The notes: generated by a model from the sequence alone, not told the origin. A stretch of 64,000 bases of DNA from Paragemmobacter kunshanensis (GCF_011059185.1 NZ_JAALFE010000002.1:186001-250000), one strand, 5' to 3'; positions 35,816-44,363 are shown, counted from the first letter of the stretch. Program-made: numbers and translations.

Positions 35816-36736
35816 TTGCAACGCACGCTGAAAACCGCTGTCACCTTTGACGGGCTTGGCCTTCATGGCGGCCAGCCTGTCCGGATGACCGTCCGCCCGG
35901 CCCCCGTGGGGCATGGGATCGTTTTCCTGCGGAGCGATGTCGCGCCGGATGTGGCGCGGGTTGCCGCGCGCTGGGATCTGGTGGTACCGTCGCGGCTTTG
36001 CACGCTGGTGGCCAATGGGCATGGCGTTTCGGTTTCCACCATCGAACATGTGATGGCCGCGCTTTCGGGCTGTGCCGTGCATAACGCGCTGATCGAGATC
36101 GACGGGCCGGAAGTGCCGATCCTGGACGGATCGGCGATGCCCTTCGTGGCGGGCTTCCTTGAGGCGGGGATCACCGGGCAGGATGCCGCCGTGAAGGCCA
36201 TTCGCGTGCTGCGCCCCATCGAGGTGCGCGAGGGCGAGGCGATGGCGCGGCTGGATCCGGCCGAGAACCTTGAGATCGATTTCCGCATCGACTTTGCCGA
36301 AGCCGCGATCGGGCGGCAGGAAAAGACGATGAGCCTGGCCAACGGGGCCTTTGTGCGCGAATTGTCCGACAGCCGGACCTTCTGCCGCCAGTCGGATGTG
36401 GATGCGATGCGGGCCAATGGCCTGGCGCTGGGTGGCACGCTGGAGAATGCGGTGGTGTTCGACGGCGACCAGGTGCTGAGCCCGGGCGGCCTGCGCCACA
36501 GCGACGAGCCGGTGCGGCACAAGATGCTGGATGCGATGGGCGACCTGTTCCTTGCGGGCGCGCCGATTCTGGGGCGCTATACCGGCCTGCGCGCGGGCCA
36601 TGCCCTGACCAACCGCCTGCTGCGCGCGCTGTTCGCCGCGCCGGATGCCTGGACCATGGTCGAGGTGGGCGAGCAGACGGGGTGCAAGCTGCCCGGCGTG
36701 GGCGTGCATGAGGCGGATTTGCCCCGCCGCGCCTGA
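35816..36736 (+). CDS. lpxC: UDP-3-O-acyl-N-acetylglucosamine deacetylase
   Basis: 306 residues. Zinc enzyme for the committed step of lipid A synthesis. Landmarks: TFDGLGLHGGQPV, STIEHVMAALSGC (catalytic Glu and Zn His, about 75-80), EIDGPEVPILDGSAMPF, SRTFCRQ, and RHKMLDAMGDLFLAG with the second Zn His and Asp, then GHALTNRLLRALF. Complete. No ATG gives the correct N-terminus; TTG at 35816 (MQRTLKTAVTFDG) is the natural start. A rare start plus a long leader of about 170 bases after the ftsZ terminator suggests modest, separately controlled translation. Confidence 0.93.
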   Translation: MQRTLKTAVTFDGLGLHGGQPVRMTVRPAPVGHGIVFLRSDVAPDVARVAARWDLVVPSRLCTLVANGHGVSVSTIEHVMAALSGCAVHNALIEIDGPEVPILDGSAMPFVAGFLEAGITGQDAAVKAIRVLRPIEVREGEAMARLDPAENLEIDFRIDFAEAAIGRQEKTMSLANGAFVRELSDSRTFCRQSDVDAMRANGLALGGTLENAVVFDGDQVLSPGGLRHSDEPVRHKMLDAMGDLFLAGAPILGRYTGLRAGHALTNRLLRALFAAPDAWTMVEVGEQTGCKLPGVGVHEADLPRRA

Positions 36737-36858
36737 CGGATGCCGAAAGCGCGAAAGCCGTTTTGCGCCCCGGATTTTTCTGTGCTAGGACGACTGCAAG
36801 AAGACGGTCGCGGCGGTGCATTCGGCGCGCAGAAGGAATGACGTGGGGTAGGCGGAAG

Positions 36859-37707
36859 ATGGCGGTCGTGAAATCGGGCGTGAAGTCGGGCGCGCGGTTC
36901 CTGGGCATGGCGGTGCTGGCCTCGGCGCTGGTTGCATGCGGTGGACAGCGTGAGCGGCCCCTTGATTCCTATACCGCCGAAGAGATCTTCAAGCAGGGCG
37001 AGCTGAAGCTGTCATCGGTGCGCCGCCCGGATGAGGCGATCCGCTATTTCCAGGAAGTGGAACGGCTGTATCCCTATTCCGAATTCGCCAAGCGCGCCCT
37101 GATCATGCAGGCCTATGCCTATCACAAGGCGAAGAAATACGAAGAGGCGCGGGCCGCGTCGCAGCGCTACCTTGATTTCTATCCGGGCGACGAGGACGCG
37201 CCCTATGCTCTCTACCTCATGGCGCTGAGCTATTATGACCAGATCGACGATGTGGGCCGCGACCAGGGCGTGACCTTCCAGGCGCTGACGGGGATGCGCG
37301 ACGTGATCGAGCAATATCCCGACAGCGACTATGCGCGGTCGGCGATGCTGAAATTCGAACTGGCCTTCGATCATCTGGCGGCCAAGGAGATGGAGATCGG
37401 GCGCTATTACCTGAAGCGCGGCAATTACACGGCGGCGATCAACCGGTTCCGCTCTGTCGTGCAGGATTTCCAGACCACCACGCATACGGCCGAGGCGCTG
37501 CACCGGCTGGTGGAGGCCTATCTGGCGCTGGGCTTCACGCAAGAGGCGCAGACGGCCGGGGCGATCCTGGGCTACAACTATCAGTCGTCGCCCTTCTATG
37601 ACGACAGCTTCCGCCTGCTGAAGGGCCGGGGTCTGAACCCCGAGGCGGTTGGCGACAGCTGGCTGCGGGCCGTCTATCGCCAGATGATCAAGGGCGAATG
37701 GTTGTAA
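36859..37707 (+). CDS. bamD: Outer membrane assembly lipoprotein BamD
   Basis: 282 residues. Signal peptide with lipobox LVAC (Cys about residue 28; GMAVLASALVACGGQ), then TPR repeats from about residue 50 (EIFKQGELKL, AIRYFQEVERLYPYSEFAKR, YEEARAASQRYLDFYPGDED, AINRFRSVVQDFQTTTHTAE). Component of the beta-barrel assembly machine facing the periplasm. A sigma-70-like promoter may lie at 36760-36790 (TTTTGC, 16 bases, TGCTAG). Stands between lpxC and recN, common in alphaproteobacteria. ATG at 36859 gives the lipoprotein signal. Confidence 0.94.
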   Translation: MAVVKSGVKSGARFLGMAVLASALVACGGQRERPLDSYTAEEIFKQGELKLSSVRRPDEAIRYFQEVERLYPYSEFAKRALIMQAYAYHKAKKYEEARAASQRYLDFYPGDEDAPYALYLMALSYYDQIDDVGRDQGVTFQALTGMRDVIEQYPDSDYARSAMLKFELAFDHLAAKEMEIGRYYLKRGNYTAAINRFRSVVQDFQTTTHTAEALHRLVEAYLALGFTQEAQTAGAILGYNYQSSPFYDDSFRLLKGRGLNPEAVGDSWLRAVYRQMIKGEWL

Positions 37708-37717
37708 CCTTTGGGGG

Positions 37718-37742
37718 GGATGGGCGGCGCGCCCATCCTACG
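37718..37742. repeat. REP-like hairpin ending CCTACGG
   Basis: GGATGGGC-GGCGC-GCCCATCC followed by TACGG, between bamD and recN. The same end (CCCTACGG) follows the hairpin at 51661-51684. Looks like a dispersed palindromic element. Confidence 0.55.
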
Positions 37743-37750
37743 GCTGGCGC

Positions 37751-39397
37751 GTGCTGCGGACGCTGGACATTCGGGATGTGCTGATCATCGACCGGCTGGA
37801 GCTTGAGTTCCGGCCCGGGCTGAATGTGCTGACCGGCGAGACGGGGGCGGGCAAGTCGATCCTGCTGGATGCGCTGGGATTCGTGCTGGGCTGGCGGGGA
37901 AGGGCGGAACTGGTGCGGCAGGGGGCCGAGCAGGGCAGCGTGACGGCGGTGTTCGATCTGCCCGAGGGCCATGCGGGCCGGGCGGTGCTGGCCGAGGCGG
38001 GGATCGAGCCGGAGGATGGCGAGCTGATCCTGCGGCGCGTGAACAGCGTGGACGGGCGCAAGACGGCCTGGATCAACGATCGCCGGGTGTCGGGCGAGGT
38101 GTTGCGCGATCTGTCCGAGACGCTGGTGGAGTTGCATGGGCAGCATGATGACCGGGGGCTGTTGAACCCGCGGGGGCATCGGGCCTTGCTGGATGCCTTT
38201 GCGGGGCTGGACCTTGGGGCGGTGCGGGCGGCGTGGCGGGCGCAGGCGGTGGCGCGGGCGACCCTGGCCGAGGCAGAGGCGGCGCTGGCGGCGGCGCGGA
38301 AGGAAGAGGATTTCCTTCGCCATGCCGTGGCGGAGCTGGACAGGCTGAACCCCGAGCCGGGGGAAGAGGCGGTTCTGGATGCGCGGCGTCGGTTGATGCA
38401 GGGGGCGGAGAAGATCCGCACTGACATCGCGCGGGCGCATCAGGCGCTGTCCGATCAGGGGGCCGAAGGGATGATGCGCGATGCCGTCCGCTGGCTGGAG
38501 GGCGCGGCGGATCGGGCCGAGGGGCGGCTGGAGGGGGCGCTGGCGGCGCTGGACCGGGCGCTGATCGAGCTGGGCGAGGCGCAGCAGGGGGTGGAGGAGT
38601 GCCTGGCGGCGCTGGATTTCAACCCGGCCGAGCTGGAGGCGCTGGAGGAACGGCTGTTCGCGATCCGGGCGCTGGCGCGCAAGCATGGGGTGCTGGCGGA
38701 TGATCTGGGCGGCTTTGCCGATGCCTTGCGGGCGCGGCTGGTGGCGCTGGACAGTGGCGAGGCGGGGATTGCCGCCAAGGCCAAGGCGGTGGTGCAGGCC
38801 GAGGCCGCCTATGCGGCCGAGGCCGCGCGCCTGACGGCGGCACGGCGGGCGGCGGCGGGGCGGCTGGATGCGGCGATGGCGGCGGAACTGGCGCCGTTGA
38901 AGATGGAACGCGCGGTCTTCGCGACCGAGGTCGCGGTGGGCGAGCCGGGGCCGGAGGGGGTGGATGCGGTAACCTTCACTGTGGCCACCAATCCGGGCGC
39001 GCCGTCGGGGCCGCTGAACCGGATCGCGTCGGGGGGCGAGTTGAGCCGGTTCCTGCTGGCGCTGAAGGTGTGCCTGACGGGCGATGCGCCGGGGCTGACG
39101 ATGATCTTTGACGAGATCGACCGCGGCGTGGGCGGGGCCACGGCGGATGCCGTGGGGCGGCGGTTGAAGGCATTGGCCGAGGGGGGGCAGGTGCTGGTGG
39201 TGACCCATTCGCCGCAGGTGGCGGCGCTGGGGGCATCGCATTGGCGGGTGGAGAAGCGGGTGGCGGGGGATGTGACGCTGTCCACTGTGACGCCGCTTGA
39301 TCCCGCGGCGCGGGTTGAGGAAGTGGCGCGGATGCTGGCGGGGGATACCGTCACCGAAGCCGCGCGCGAGGCGGCGCGGGCGCTGCTGCTGGCCTAG
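37751..39397 (+). CDS. recN: DNA repair ATPase RecN
   Basis: 548 residues. SMC-like ATPase for double-strand break repair. Walker A GETGAGKSILLDALGF (about 34-49) near the N-terminus, central long coiled coil (about 155-350, rich in Ala/Glu/Leu), signature ASGGELSRFLLALK (about 425-438), Walker B LTMIFDEIDRGVGG (about 449-462), and VVTHSPQVAALG. GTG start at 37751, right after the hairpin; MLRTLDIRDVLIIDRLELEF is the normal RecN N-terminus. No GTTC-N7-GTTC LexA box is visible upstream, unlike the usual SOS-regulated recN of gammaproteobacteria. Confidence 0.95.
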   Translation: MLRTLDIRDVLIIDRLELEFRPGLNVLTGETGAGKSILLDALGFVLGWRGRAELVRQGAEQGSVTAVFDLPEGHAGRAVLAEAGIEPEDGELILRRVNSVDGRKTAWINDRRVSGEVLRDLSETLVELHGQHDDRGLLNPRGHRALLDAFAGLDLGAVRAAWRAQAVARATLAEAEAALAAARKEEDFLRHAVAELDRLNPEPGEEAVLDARRRLMQGAEKIRTDIARAHQALSDQGAEGMMRDAVRWLEGAADRAEGRLEGALAALDRALIELGEAQQGVEECLAALDFNPAELEALEERLFAIRALARKHGVLADDLGGFADALRARLVALDSGEAGIAAKAKAVVQAEAAYAAEAARLTAARRAAAGRLDAAMAAELAPLKMERAVFATEVAVGEPGPEGVDAVTFTVATNPGAPSGPLNRIASGGELSRFLLALKVCLTGDAPGLTMIFDEIDRGVGGATADAVGRRLKALAEGGQVLVVTHSPQVAALGASHWRVEKRVAGDVTLSTVTPLDPAARVEEVARMLAGDTVTEAAREAARALLLA

Positions 39398-39540
39398 GCG
39401 GGCCGGGGCCGGGACTGCCGGTTATCCATGCGGTTTGTGGACGAGCGTTGCGCTGCGCGCATGGCGGCTTTGGCCTTCTGTCGGTTTAATGCTGCGCTGC
39501 GGCATCCTATCTTCCGGGCATCGGCAGAAGGAAAAAGACC

Positions 39541-39696
39541 ATGTTTGAACGTGTCAGGAACATCATCCGCAGCTTTCATATCCCCACGACGGCAGAGCTG
39601 GAGCGGGAGTATCTGAACGGGGCCGCGAACCGCGTGGACCTGGAATTCCGTCAGCGGCAGATCGACCGCGGGATGTTCCGCCGGTTTGACGCCTAA
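39541..39696 (+). CDS. Small DUF3563-like protein
   Basis: 51 residues: MFERVRNIIRSFHIPTTAEL then EREYLNGAANRVDLEFRQRQ and a short basic tail. Similar to small proteins I know as DUF3563, which share an L-x-x-A/S-x-x-x-x-DLExRQRxxDRG core. Soluble, amphipathic; function unknown. Preceded by AGAAGGAAAAAG as ribosome site. Its TAA overlaps the tail of the next gene on the opposite strand by two or three bases. Confidence 0.7.
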   Translation: MFERVRNIIRSFHIPTTAELEREYLNGAANRVDLEFRQRQIDRGMFRRFDA

Positions 39697-40079
39697 TCCG
39701 CAAGGACCGACAGTTGCGCGGCCAGCGCCTGCCAGCCCGCTTGCGTGGCGGCGAGGGTCGCGGTCAGCACCAGCGCACAGCGGGGCAGGTCTGCCCCGCT
39801 TTCGTTTTGCGCGCCGGTCACCACATAGCGCTGGGTGATCAGGGCGGCCCCGGGGCCTGGCGCGCGCAGGCGCAGCTTGCCCTTCACCAGCCGGGCCGTG
39901 CGGAAGACGCCCGCGAATTCGGCGGCGAGGGCCGCTTCGATGGCGGGGCGGCCTTCGGCATATTGGCCGGTGGGGGTGACGAGATCGGCATCTTCCCCCA
40001 TCAGGGCGGCGATGGCGGCGGCATCCTGCGCCGAAAACGCCGTGGCGAAGGCGCGGGGGAAATCTTCGGGGGTCATCAT
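39693..40079 (-). CDS. SnoaL/NTF2-like domain protein
   Basis: 128 residues from the ATG at 40077-40079 (ATG at 40074 also possible). One small alpha+beta cone: AFSAQDAAAIAALMGEDADL, VTPTGQYAEGRPAIEAALA and a beta-rich C-terminus, the pattern of SnoaL-like/SgcJ-type stress or enzyme-accessory proteins. No catalytic residues can be named. Separate from DUF1638 gene to its right by about 50 bases and possibly in the same transcript. Confidence 0.7.
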   Translation of the reverse strand: MMTPEDFPRAFATAFSAQDAAAIAALMGEDADLVTPTGQYAEGRPAIEAALAAEFAGVFRTARLVKGKLRLRAPGPGAALITQRYVVTGAQNESGADLPRCALVLTATLAATQAGWQALAAQLSVLAD

Positions 40080-40128
40080 CTGCCTGGGGGCCTGTCCTGC
40101 TTTGGCGGCAGGATAGGGGAGCGCCGCG

Positions 40129-40803
40129 TCAGGTGCCAGCGACACGGGCGAGGGCGGGGGCCAGATCGCCATAACCGGTCAATCTCCGCTCATAGGCGAG
40201 GTTGAGGCGGGCGGCGCAGTCGCGGGCGCGGGCATCCAGCGCGGGATCGTCGATCTGGGCCTGATAGACGAGCTTGGTGTAATTGCCGAAATACATGTCG
40301 CGCAATTCGGGGTGCCGGTCGAGGCCCATGGGCCGCCAGACGAAGGCATCGAACTGTCGGACGAGGAAATCGGTCAGGTAGAAGGCGGTGAATTCGTCCT
40401 CGGCCTTGGCCGCGAAGGCGGCGTTGCCTTCAAAAAACGAATAGCAATGCGGGCCTTCAACCATTTCGACGCCCAGTTCCTTGCACTTTTGCTGCAAGAG
40501 GCCGCCTGTGCCGCAATCGGCATAGACGATGAAGATACCGTCATAGGCGGCGCGGTGCTGGGCGACGGCGGCTTCGACGGCGGCGGGGATGCGGTCGGGC
40601 CAGAGATGCAGGTTGGCGGGCAGGCATTGCAGATCGAGATGGTCCCAGCCGTTCATCCGTTTCAGCGCGAGGATTTCATGGGCCAGCGCGCCGCAGGCGA
40701 TGAGGAGGACGCGGCCCGGAGATGCGCCCTGCGCGCCGGGGGCGAGGCCCTGTTCGGTGAGGGTGGTGTCGTCGAGGGGGGGCGTGCCGTCGGTCAGCGC
40801 CAT
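40129..40803 (-). CDS. DUF1638 family protein
   Basis: 224 residues. Matches DUF1638 as I know it: an N-terminal LLIACGALAHEILALKRMNG segment, LHLWPDRIPAAVEAAV, IVYADCGTGGLLQQKCKELG and a MVEGPHCYSFFEGN segment, with several conserved Cys and His that look like metal ligands. The family commonly sits beside genes for corrinoid proteins and methyltransferases, as here: a corrinoid protein gene lies 350 bases upstream on the same strand. Biochemical role not established to my knowledge. Overlaps the small membrane gene by ten bases. Confidence 0.82.
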   Translation of the reverse strand: MALTDGTPPLDDTTLTEQGLAPGAQGASPGRVLLIACGALAHEILALKRMNGWDHLDLQCLPANLHLWPDRIPAAVEAAVAQHRAAYDGIFIVYADCGTGGLLQQKCKELGVEMVEGPHCYSFFEGNAAFAAKAEDEFTAFYLTDFLVRQFDAFVWRPMGLDRHPELRDMYFGNYTKLVYQAQIDDPALDARARDCAARLNLAYERRLTGYGDLAPALARVAGT

Positions 40804-40952
40804 TGCCGCGCGCCAAGGATCAGGCTGCCGGCAAGCGCGGCAAGGCCGAGGGCCACGAGCGGCAGTTCGGCCCAGAGGGCCAGGCCGATGGTGGCCCCGG
40901 CGGCGAGGATCACGAAGGTGATGAGGGCAAGGAAATGGGTGAGCGGCATCAT
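40794..40952 (-). CDS. Small membrane protein between corrinoid and DUF1638 genes
   Basis: 52 residues, two hydrophobic segments (LALITFVILAAGATIGLALW; LVALGLAALAGSLILGA) and a short basic tail. Choice of ATG at 40950-40952 follows GGAAAGG about nine bases upstream; neighbouring ATGs at 40949 and 40961 are possible. Stop overlaps the DUF1638 start, so the two are translationally coupled. No family known to me. Confidence 0.65.
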   Translation of the reverse strand: MMPLTHFLALITFVILAAGATIGLALWAELPLVALGLAALAGSLILGARQWR

Positions 40953-41075
40953 GGGCGGCATCCTTTCCCTTTCAAGATGGCCCTGTCGGGCGGGAAAGCC
41001 AAGGGCCTGTCGCGGAAGGGTGATCGGCGGGGGATGCGCGGTCCGTCCTTGGCGGGGGCGCGACCCCCTCCCCGA

Positions 41076-41099
41076 CCCTCCCCCGCGGGCGGGGGAGGG
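41076..41099. repeat. GC-rich hairpin between corrinoid protein and small membrane gene
   Basis: CCCTCCCCC-GCGGGC-GGGGGAGGG, 9-bp stem. It lies about 50 bases after the corrinoid gene stop and 120 before the next gene on the same strand. On the minus strand no T tract follows. May reduce read-through or separate transcripts. Confidence 0.6.
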
Positions 41100-41152
41100 G
41101 GAAGTGGGGTGTTCCCGTCCCGCCGTTGCGCGGGGGACGGGGGAAGGGCGCG

Positions 41153-41851
41153 TCAGGCGCCGATCTGGTTGTGCTTGCGTGCGACGAACTGCTTGGCGGT
41201 TTCCACCGCCACGGCGGCATCGCGGCAATAGGCATCGGCCCCGATGGCCTTGCCGAATTCCTCGTTCAGGGGCGCGCCGCCGACGAGGACGATGTAATCC
41301 TCGCGCAGGCCCTTTTCCTTCATCGTGTCGATCACGACCTTCATGTAGGGCATGGTGGTGGTGAGCAGCGCCGACATGCCGAGGATATCGGGCTTTTCAG
41401 CCTCGAGCGCCTCGAGGTATTTCTCGACCGAGTTGTTGATGCCGAGATCCAGCACTTCGAAGCCCGCGCCTTCCATCATCATGGCGACGAGGTTCTTGCC
41501 GATGTCGTGGATATCGCCCTTGACCGTGCCGATGACCATCTTGCCCATGCGCGGGGCGCCGGTTTCCACCAGAAGCGGCTTGAGGATATGCATACCGGCC
41601 TTCATGGCATTGGCGGCGAGCAGCACTTCGGGGACGAAGAGGATGCCATCGCGGAAGTCGGCGCCGACGATCGTCATGCCGGCGACGAGCGCCTTGGTCA
41701 GGACGTCATAGGGCGTCCAGCCGCGTTCGATGAGGATGTTGACGCCTTCCTCGATCTCTTCCTTGAGACCATCGTAAAGGTCGTCATGCATCTGAAGGAC
41801 GAGTTCGTCGTCGGAAAGTTCGGAAAGGATGATCTCGTCTTCGTCGGCCAT
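41153..41851 (-). CDS. Methyltransferase cognate corrinoid (B12-binding) protein
   Basis: 232 residues. N-terminal four-helix cap (about 15-95) and a B12-binding Rossmann domain (about 100-225) with the cobalt-ligating His in KGDIHDIGKN (D-x-H-x-x-G motif), followed by LGMSALLTTTMPYMK and VLVGGAPLNEEFG. These are the two middle domains of MetH, as a stand-alone protein like MtbC. It shuttles methyl groups between a methyl donor enzyme and an acceptor enzyme. Neither is adjacent here. In some Rhodobacterales, methionine synthase is split into separate polypeptides; this could be its cobalamin subunit, or serve methylamine/betaine demethylation. ATG at 41849-41851. Confidence 0.88.
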   Translation of the reverse strand: MADEDEIILSELSDDELVLQMHDDLYDGLKEEIEEGVNILIERGWTPYDVLTKALVAGMTIVGADFRDGILFVPEVLLAANAMKAGMHILKPLLVETGAPRMGKMVIGTVKGDIHDIGKNLVAMMMEGAGFEVLDLGINNSVEKYLEALEAEKPDILGMSALLTTTMPYMKVVIDTMKEKGLREDYIVLVGGAPLNEEFGKAIGADAYCRDAAVAVETAKQFVARKHNQIGA

Positions 41852-41984
41852 GGTGGCGTTCCCTTTGGGGTATGCGTTCCCAGCCTGCATGGGCCGAAAG
41901 CGGCATGTGGACTTTTCGGATTGCGACATGCCCCGGATGAAAGCCGACAGCAAGGGGTCGGCGGTGAATTATGGGTGGCGGATG

Positions 41985-41999
41985 TTCCCGTTATGTTCT
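41985..41999 (+). promoter_or_regulatory. LexA box (GTTC-N7-GTTC)
   Basis: GTTC-CCGTTAT-GTTC matches the alphaproteobacterial LexA operator GTTC-N7-GTTC exactly. It sits 10 bases before the radical SAM start codon, where binding would block initiation. The divergent corrinoid gene begins about 130 bases away and is less likely to be the target. Confidence 0.7.
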
Positions 42000-42009
42000 A
42001 TGCTGGGGC

Positions 42010-43104
42010 ATGGATTGGCGCGGGGAACAAGGGGACGGGATCCTGCCGGGGCGGCGCCTGCGGGCGCGGGGGGCCCTGTCGAATGCGGCGGGGCGGTTCG
42101 AGGCGCATGGGGTGGAGGGGGTTGCCGATGGCTGGGAGCCGGTGGAGGCGCATCTGCTGCGGACCGAGGTGCGGGTGGAGCGGGCGCGGTCGGCGCTGAG
42201 TTTCAACCGATCACCCGATCTGCCCTTCGACCGGTCGGTCAACCCCTATCGGGGCTGCGAGCATGGCTGCATCTATTGTTTCGCCCGGCCCAGCCATGCC
42301 TTTCTGAACCTGTCGCCGGGGCTGGATTTCGAGACGCGGCTGATCGCGCGGCCGGGCATCGGGGCGGTGCTGGCGCGGGAGTTGCGGGCGAAGGGGTATC
42401 GGGTGGCACCGACTGCGATCGGGACGAATACCGACCCCTATCAGCCTTGCGAGGCGGAGTGGCGCGTGATGCGTGAGGTGGTGGAGGTTCTTGCGGGGTG
42501 CGATCATCCGCTGGCGATCACCACGAAGGGGACGTTGATCGAGCGGGATCTGGATTTGCTGGGGCCGATGGCGGCGAAGGGGCTGTTGCGGGTCGGGGTG
42601 TCGGTGACGACGCTGGAGGCGGGGCTGTCGCGGCGGATGGAGCCGCGCGCTGCGCTGCCCGCGCGGCGGCTGGAGGTGATCCGGCGGCTGACGGCGGCGG
42701 GGGTGCCGGTGCGGGTGATGGTGGCGCCGGTGGTCCCCGGTCTGACGGATCACGAGTTGGAGGGGATCCTGGCCGCGGCGCGGGAGGCGGGGGCGGTGGG
42801 GGCGAGCTGGATCATGCTGCGCCTGCCTTTGGAGGTGGCGGGTTTGTGGCGCGACTGGCTGGAGGTGGCGGAGCCGGGGCGCGCGGCCAAGGTCATGGCG
42901 CGGCTGCGCGAGGCGCGCGGAGGGAAGGAATACGATGCCGAGTGGGGCAAGCGGATGCGGGGCGAGGGGCTGTTCGCCGAATTGATCGGGCAGCGCTTCG
43001 CGAAGGCGGTGGCGCGGCTGGGGCTGGCGGAGGCCCTGCCCGCGCTGCGCTGCGATCTGTTCCGGCCCCCCGCGCGGGCGGGGGACCAGTTGAGCCTGTT
43101 CTAG
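42010..43104 (+). CDS. Radical SAM protein, SplB-like (PA0069 family)
   Basis: 364 residues. Radical SAM cluster motif CEHGCIYC (about 77-84) in NPYRGCEHGCIYCFARPSHA, followed by ITTKGTLIERDLDLL and a SAM-binding GVSVTT segment; no SPASM-type extra clusters are evident. The family (PA0069/Rv2578c-like) is related to spore photoproduct lyase and is often annotated as a DNA repair photolyase-like protein. The LexA box directly upstream supports a DNA damage role. ATG at 42010 places the box in the promoter. The last bases overlap purD, tail to tail. Confidence 0.85.
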   Translation: MDWRGEQGDGILPGRRLRARGALSNAAGRFEAHGVEGVADGWEPVEAHLLRTEVRVERARSALSFNRSPDLPFDRSVNPYRGCEHGCIYCFARPSHAFLNLSPGLDFETRLIARPGIGAVLARELRAKGYRVAPTAIGTNTDPYQPCEAEWRVMREVVEVLAGCDHPLAITTKGTLIERDLDLLGPMAAKGLLRVGVSVTTLEAGLSRRMEPRAALPARRLEVIRRLTAAGVPVRVMVAPVVPGLTDHELEGILAAAREAGAVGASWIMLRLPLEVAGLWRDWLEVAEPGRAAKVMARLREARGGKEYDAEWGKRMRGEGLFAELIGQRFAKAVARLGLAEALPALRCDLFRPPARAGDQLSLF

Positions 43105-44363
43105 AGGGCGCGCCAGCCGATATCGCGGCGGCAGAAGCCTTCGGGCCAGTCGATGGCATCGACCATGGCATAGGCGCGGGCCTGCGCCTCGGCCAGGGTT
43201 GCGCCGCGGGCGGTGACGTTGAGGACGCGGCCGCCGGTGGCGGCGATCTGGCCATCCCTTTCGGTGGTGCCGGCGTGGAAGACCATCTGGGACGAAGTTT
43301 CGGGGAGGGTGTCGAGGCCCTTGATGATGCTGCCCTTGCCGTAGCTGCCGGGGTAGCCTCTTGTCGCCATGACGACGGTGAGGGCGTGGTCATCGGCCCA
43401 GTTGACGCGGGCCTGGTCGAGGCGGCCCTCGGCGCAGGCGAGCAGGAGGTCGAGCGCCTGGGCGCCGAGGCGCATCATCAGCACCTGGCATTCGGGGTCG
43501 CCGAAGCGGGCGTTGTATTCGACAAGGCGGGCGCGGCCGTTCTCGATCATCAGGCCTGCATAGAGGACGCCCTGATAGGGCGTGCCGCGGCGGGCCATTT
43601 CGCGGATGGTGGGGAGGACGATGTCCTCCATCGCCTGCCGTGCGATGGCATCGGTCAGGACGGGGGCGGGGCTGTAGGCGCCCATGCCGCCAGTGTTGGG
43701 GCCGGTGTCGCCATCGCCCACGCGCTTGTGGTCCTGCGCGGTGCCGATGGGCAGGGCATGGGTGCCGTCGGTGAGGATGAAGAAGGAGGCTTCTTCGCCT
43801 GCCATGAATTCCTCGATCACCACTTCCGCGCCGGCCGCGCCGAATTCGCCGCCGAACATGTCGTCGATGGCGGCGAGGGCCTCGGCCTCGGTCATGGCGA
43901 CGATGACGCCCTTGCCTGCGGCGAGGCCGTCGGCCTTGACCACGATGGGGGCGCCCCTGGCGGTGATATAGGCGCGGGCGGGGGGGGCTTCGGTGAAGCG
44001 CGCCCAGGCGGCGGTGGGGGCGGCGCAGGCGTCGCAGATGTCCTTGGTGAAGGATTTGGAGGCTTCGAGCCTGGCGGCTGCCGCCGAGGGGCCGAAGGTG
44101 AGGAAGCCTGCGGCGCGGGTGGCATCGGCCACGCCTGCGGCGAGGGGGGCCTCTGGCCCGACGATGACGAAGTCGATGGCGTTTTCCTCGCAGAAGGTGA
44201 CGACGGTCTGGCCATCGAGGATGTCGATATCGGCGCATTCGGCGAGGAGCGCGATGCCCGCATTGCCGGGGGCGACGATGAGGCGGTCGGTCTTGGGGTT
44301 CTGCTTGACCGCCCAGGCGAGGGCATGTTCGCGCCCGCCGCTGCCGAGGATGAGGATGTTCAT
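43101..44363 (-). CDS. purD: Phosphoribosylamine--glycine ligase
   Basis: 420 residues. Second step of purine synthesis, ATP-grasp enzyme. Landmarks: MNILILGSGGREHALAWAVK, VIVGPEAPLAAGV, FGPSAAAARLEASKSFTKDI (about 90-109), IVVKADGLAAGKGVIVA (about 138-154), GPNTGGMGAYSPAP (about 225-238) and RFGDPECQVLMMRL (about 283-296). Complete and normal length. Stop overlaps that of the radical SAM gene. Its upstream region holds the second four-hairpin array, shared with xseA. Confidence 0.96.
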   Translation of the reverse strand: MNILILGSGGREHALAWAVKQNPKTDRLIVAPGNAGIALLAECADIDILDGQTVVTFCEENAIDFVIVGPEAPLAAGVADATRAAGFLTFGPSAAAARLEASKSFTKDICDACAAPTAAWARFTEAPPARAYITARGAPIVVKADGLAAGKGVIVAMTEAEALAAIDDMFGGEFGAAGAEVVIEEFMAGEEASFFILTDGTHALPIGTAQDHKRVGDGDTGPNTGGMGAYSPAPVLTDAIARQAMEDIVLPTIREMARRGTPYQGVLYAGLMIENGRARLVEYNARFGDPECQVLMMRLGAQALDLLLACAEGRLDQARVNWADDHALTVVMATRGYPGSYGKGSIIKGLDTLPETSSQMVFHAGTTERDGQIAATGGRVLNVTARGATLAEAQARAYAMVDAIDWPEGFCRRDIGWRAL

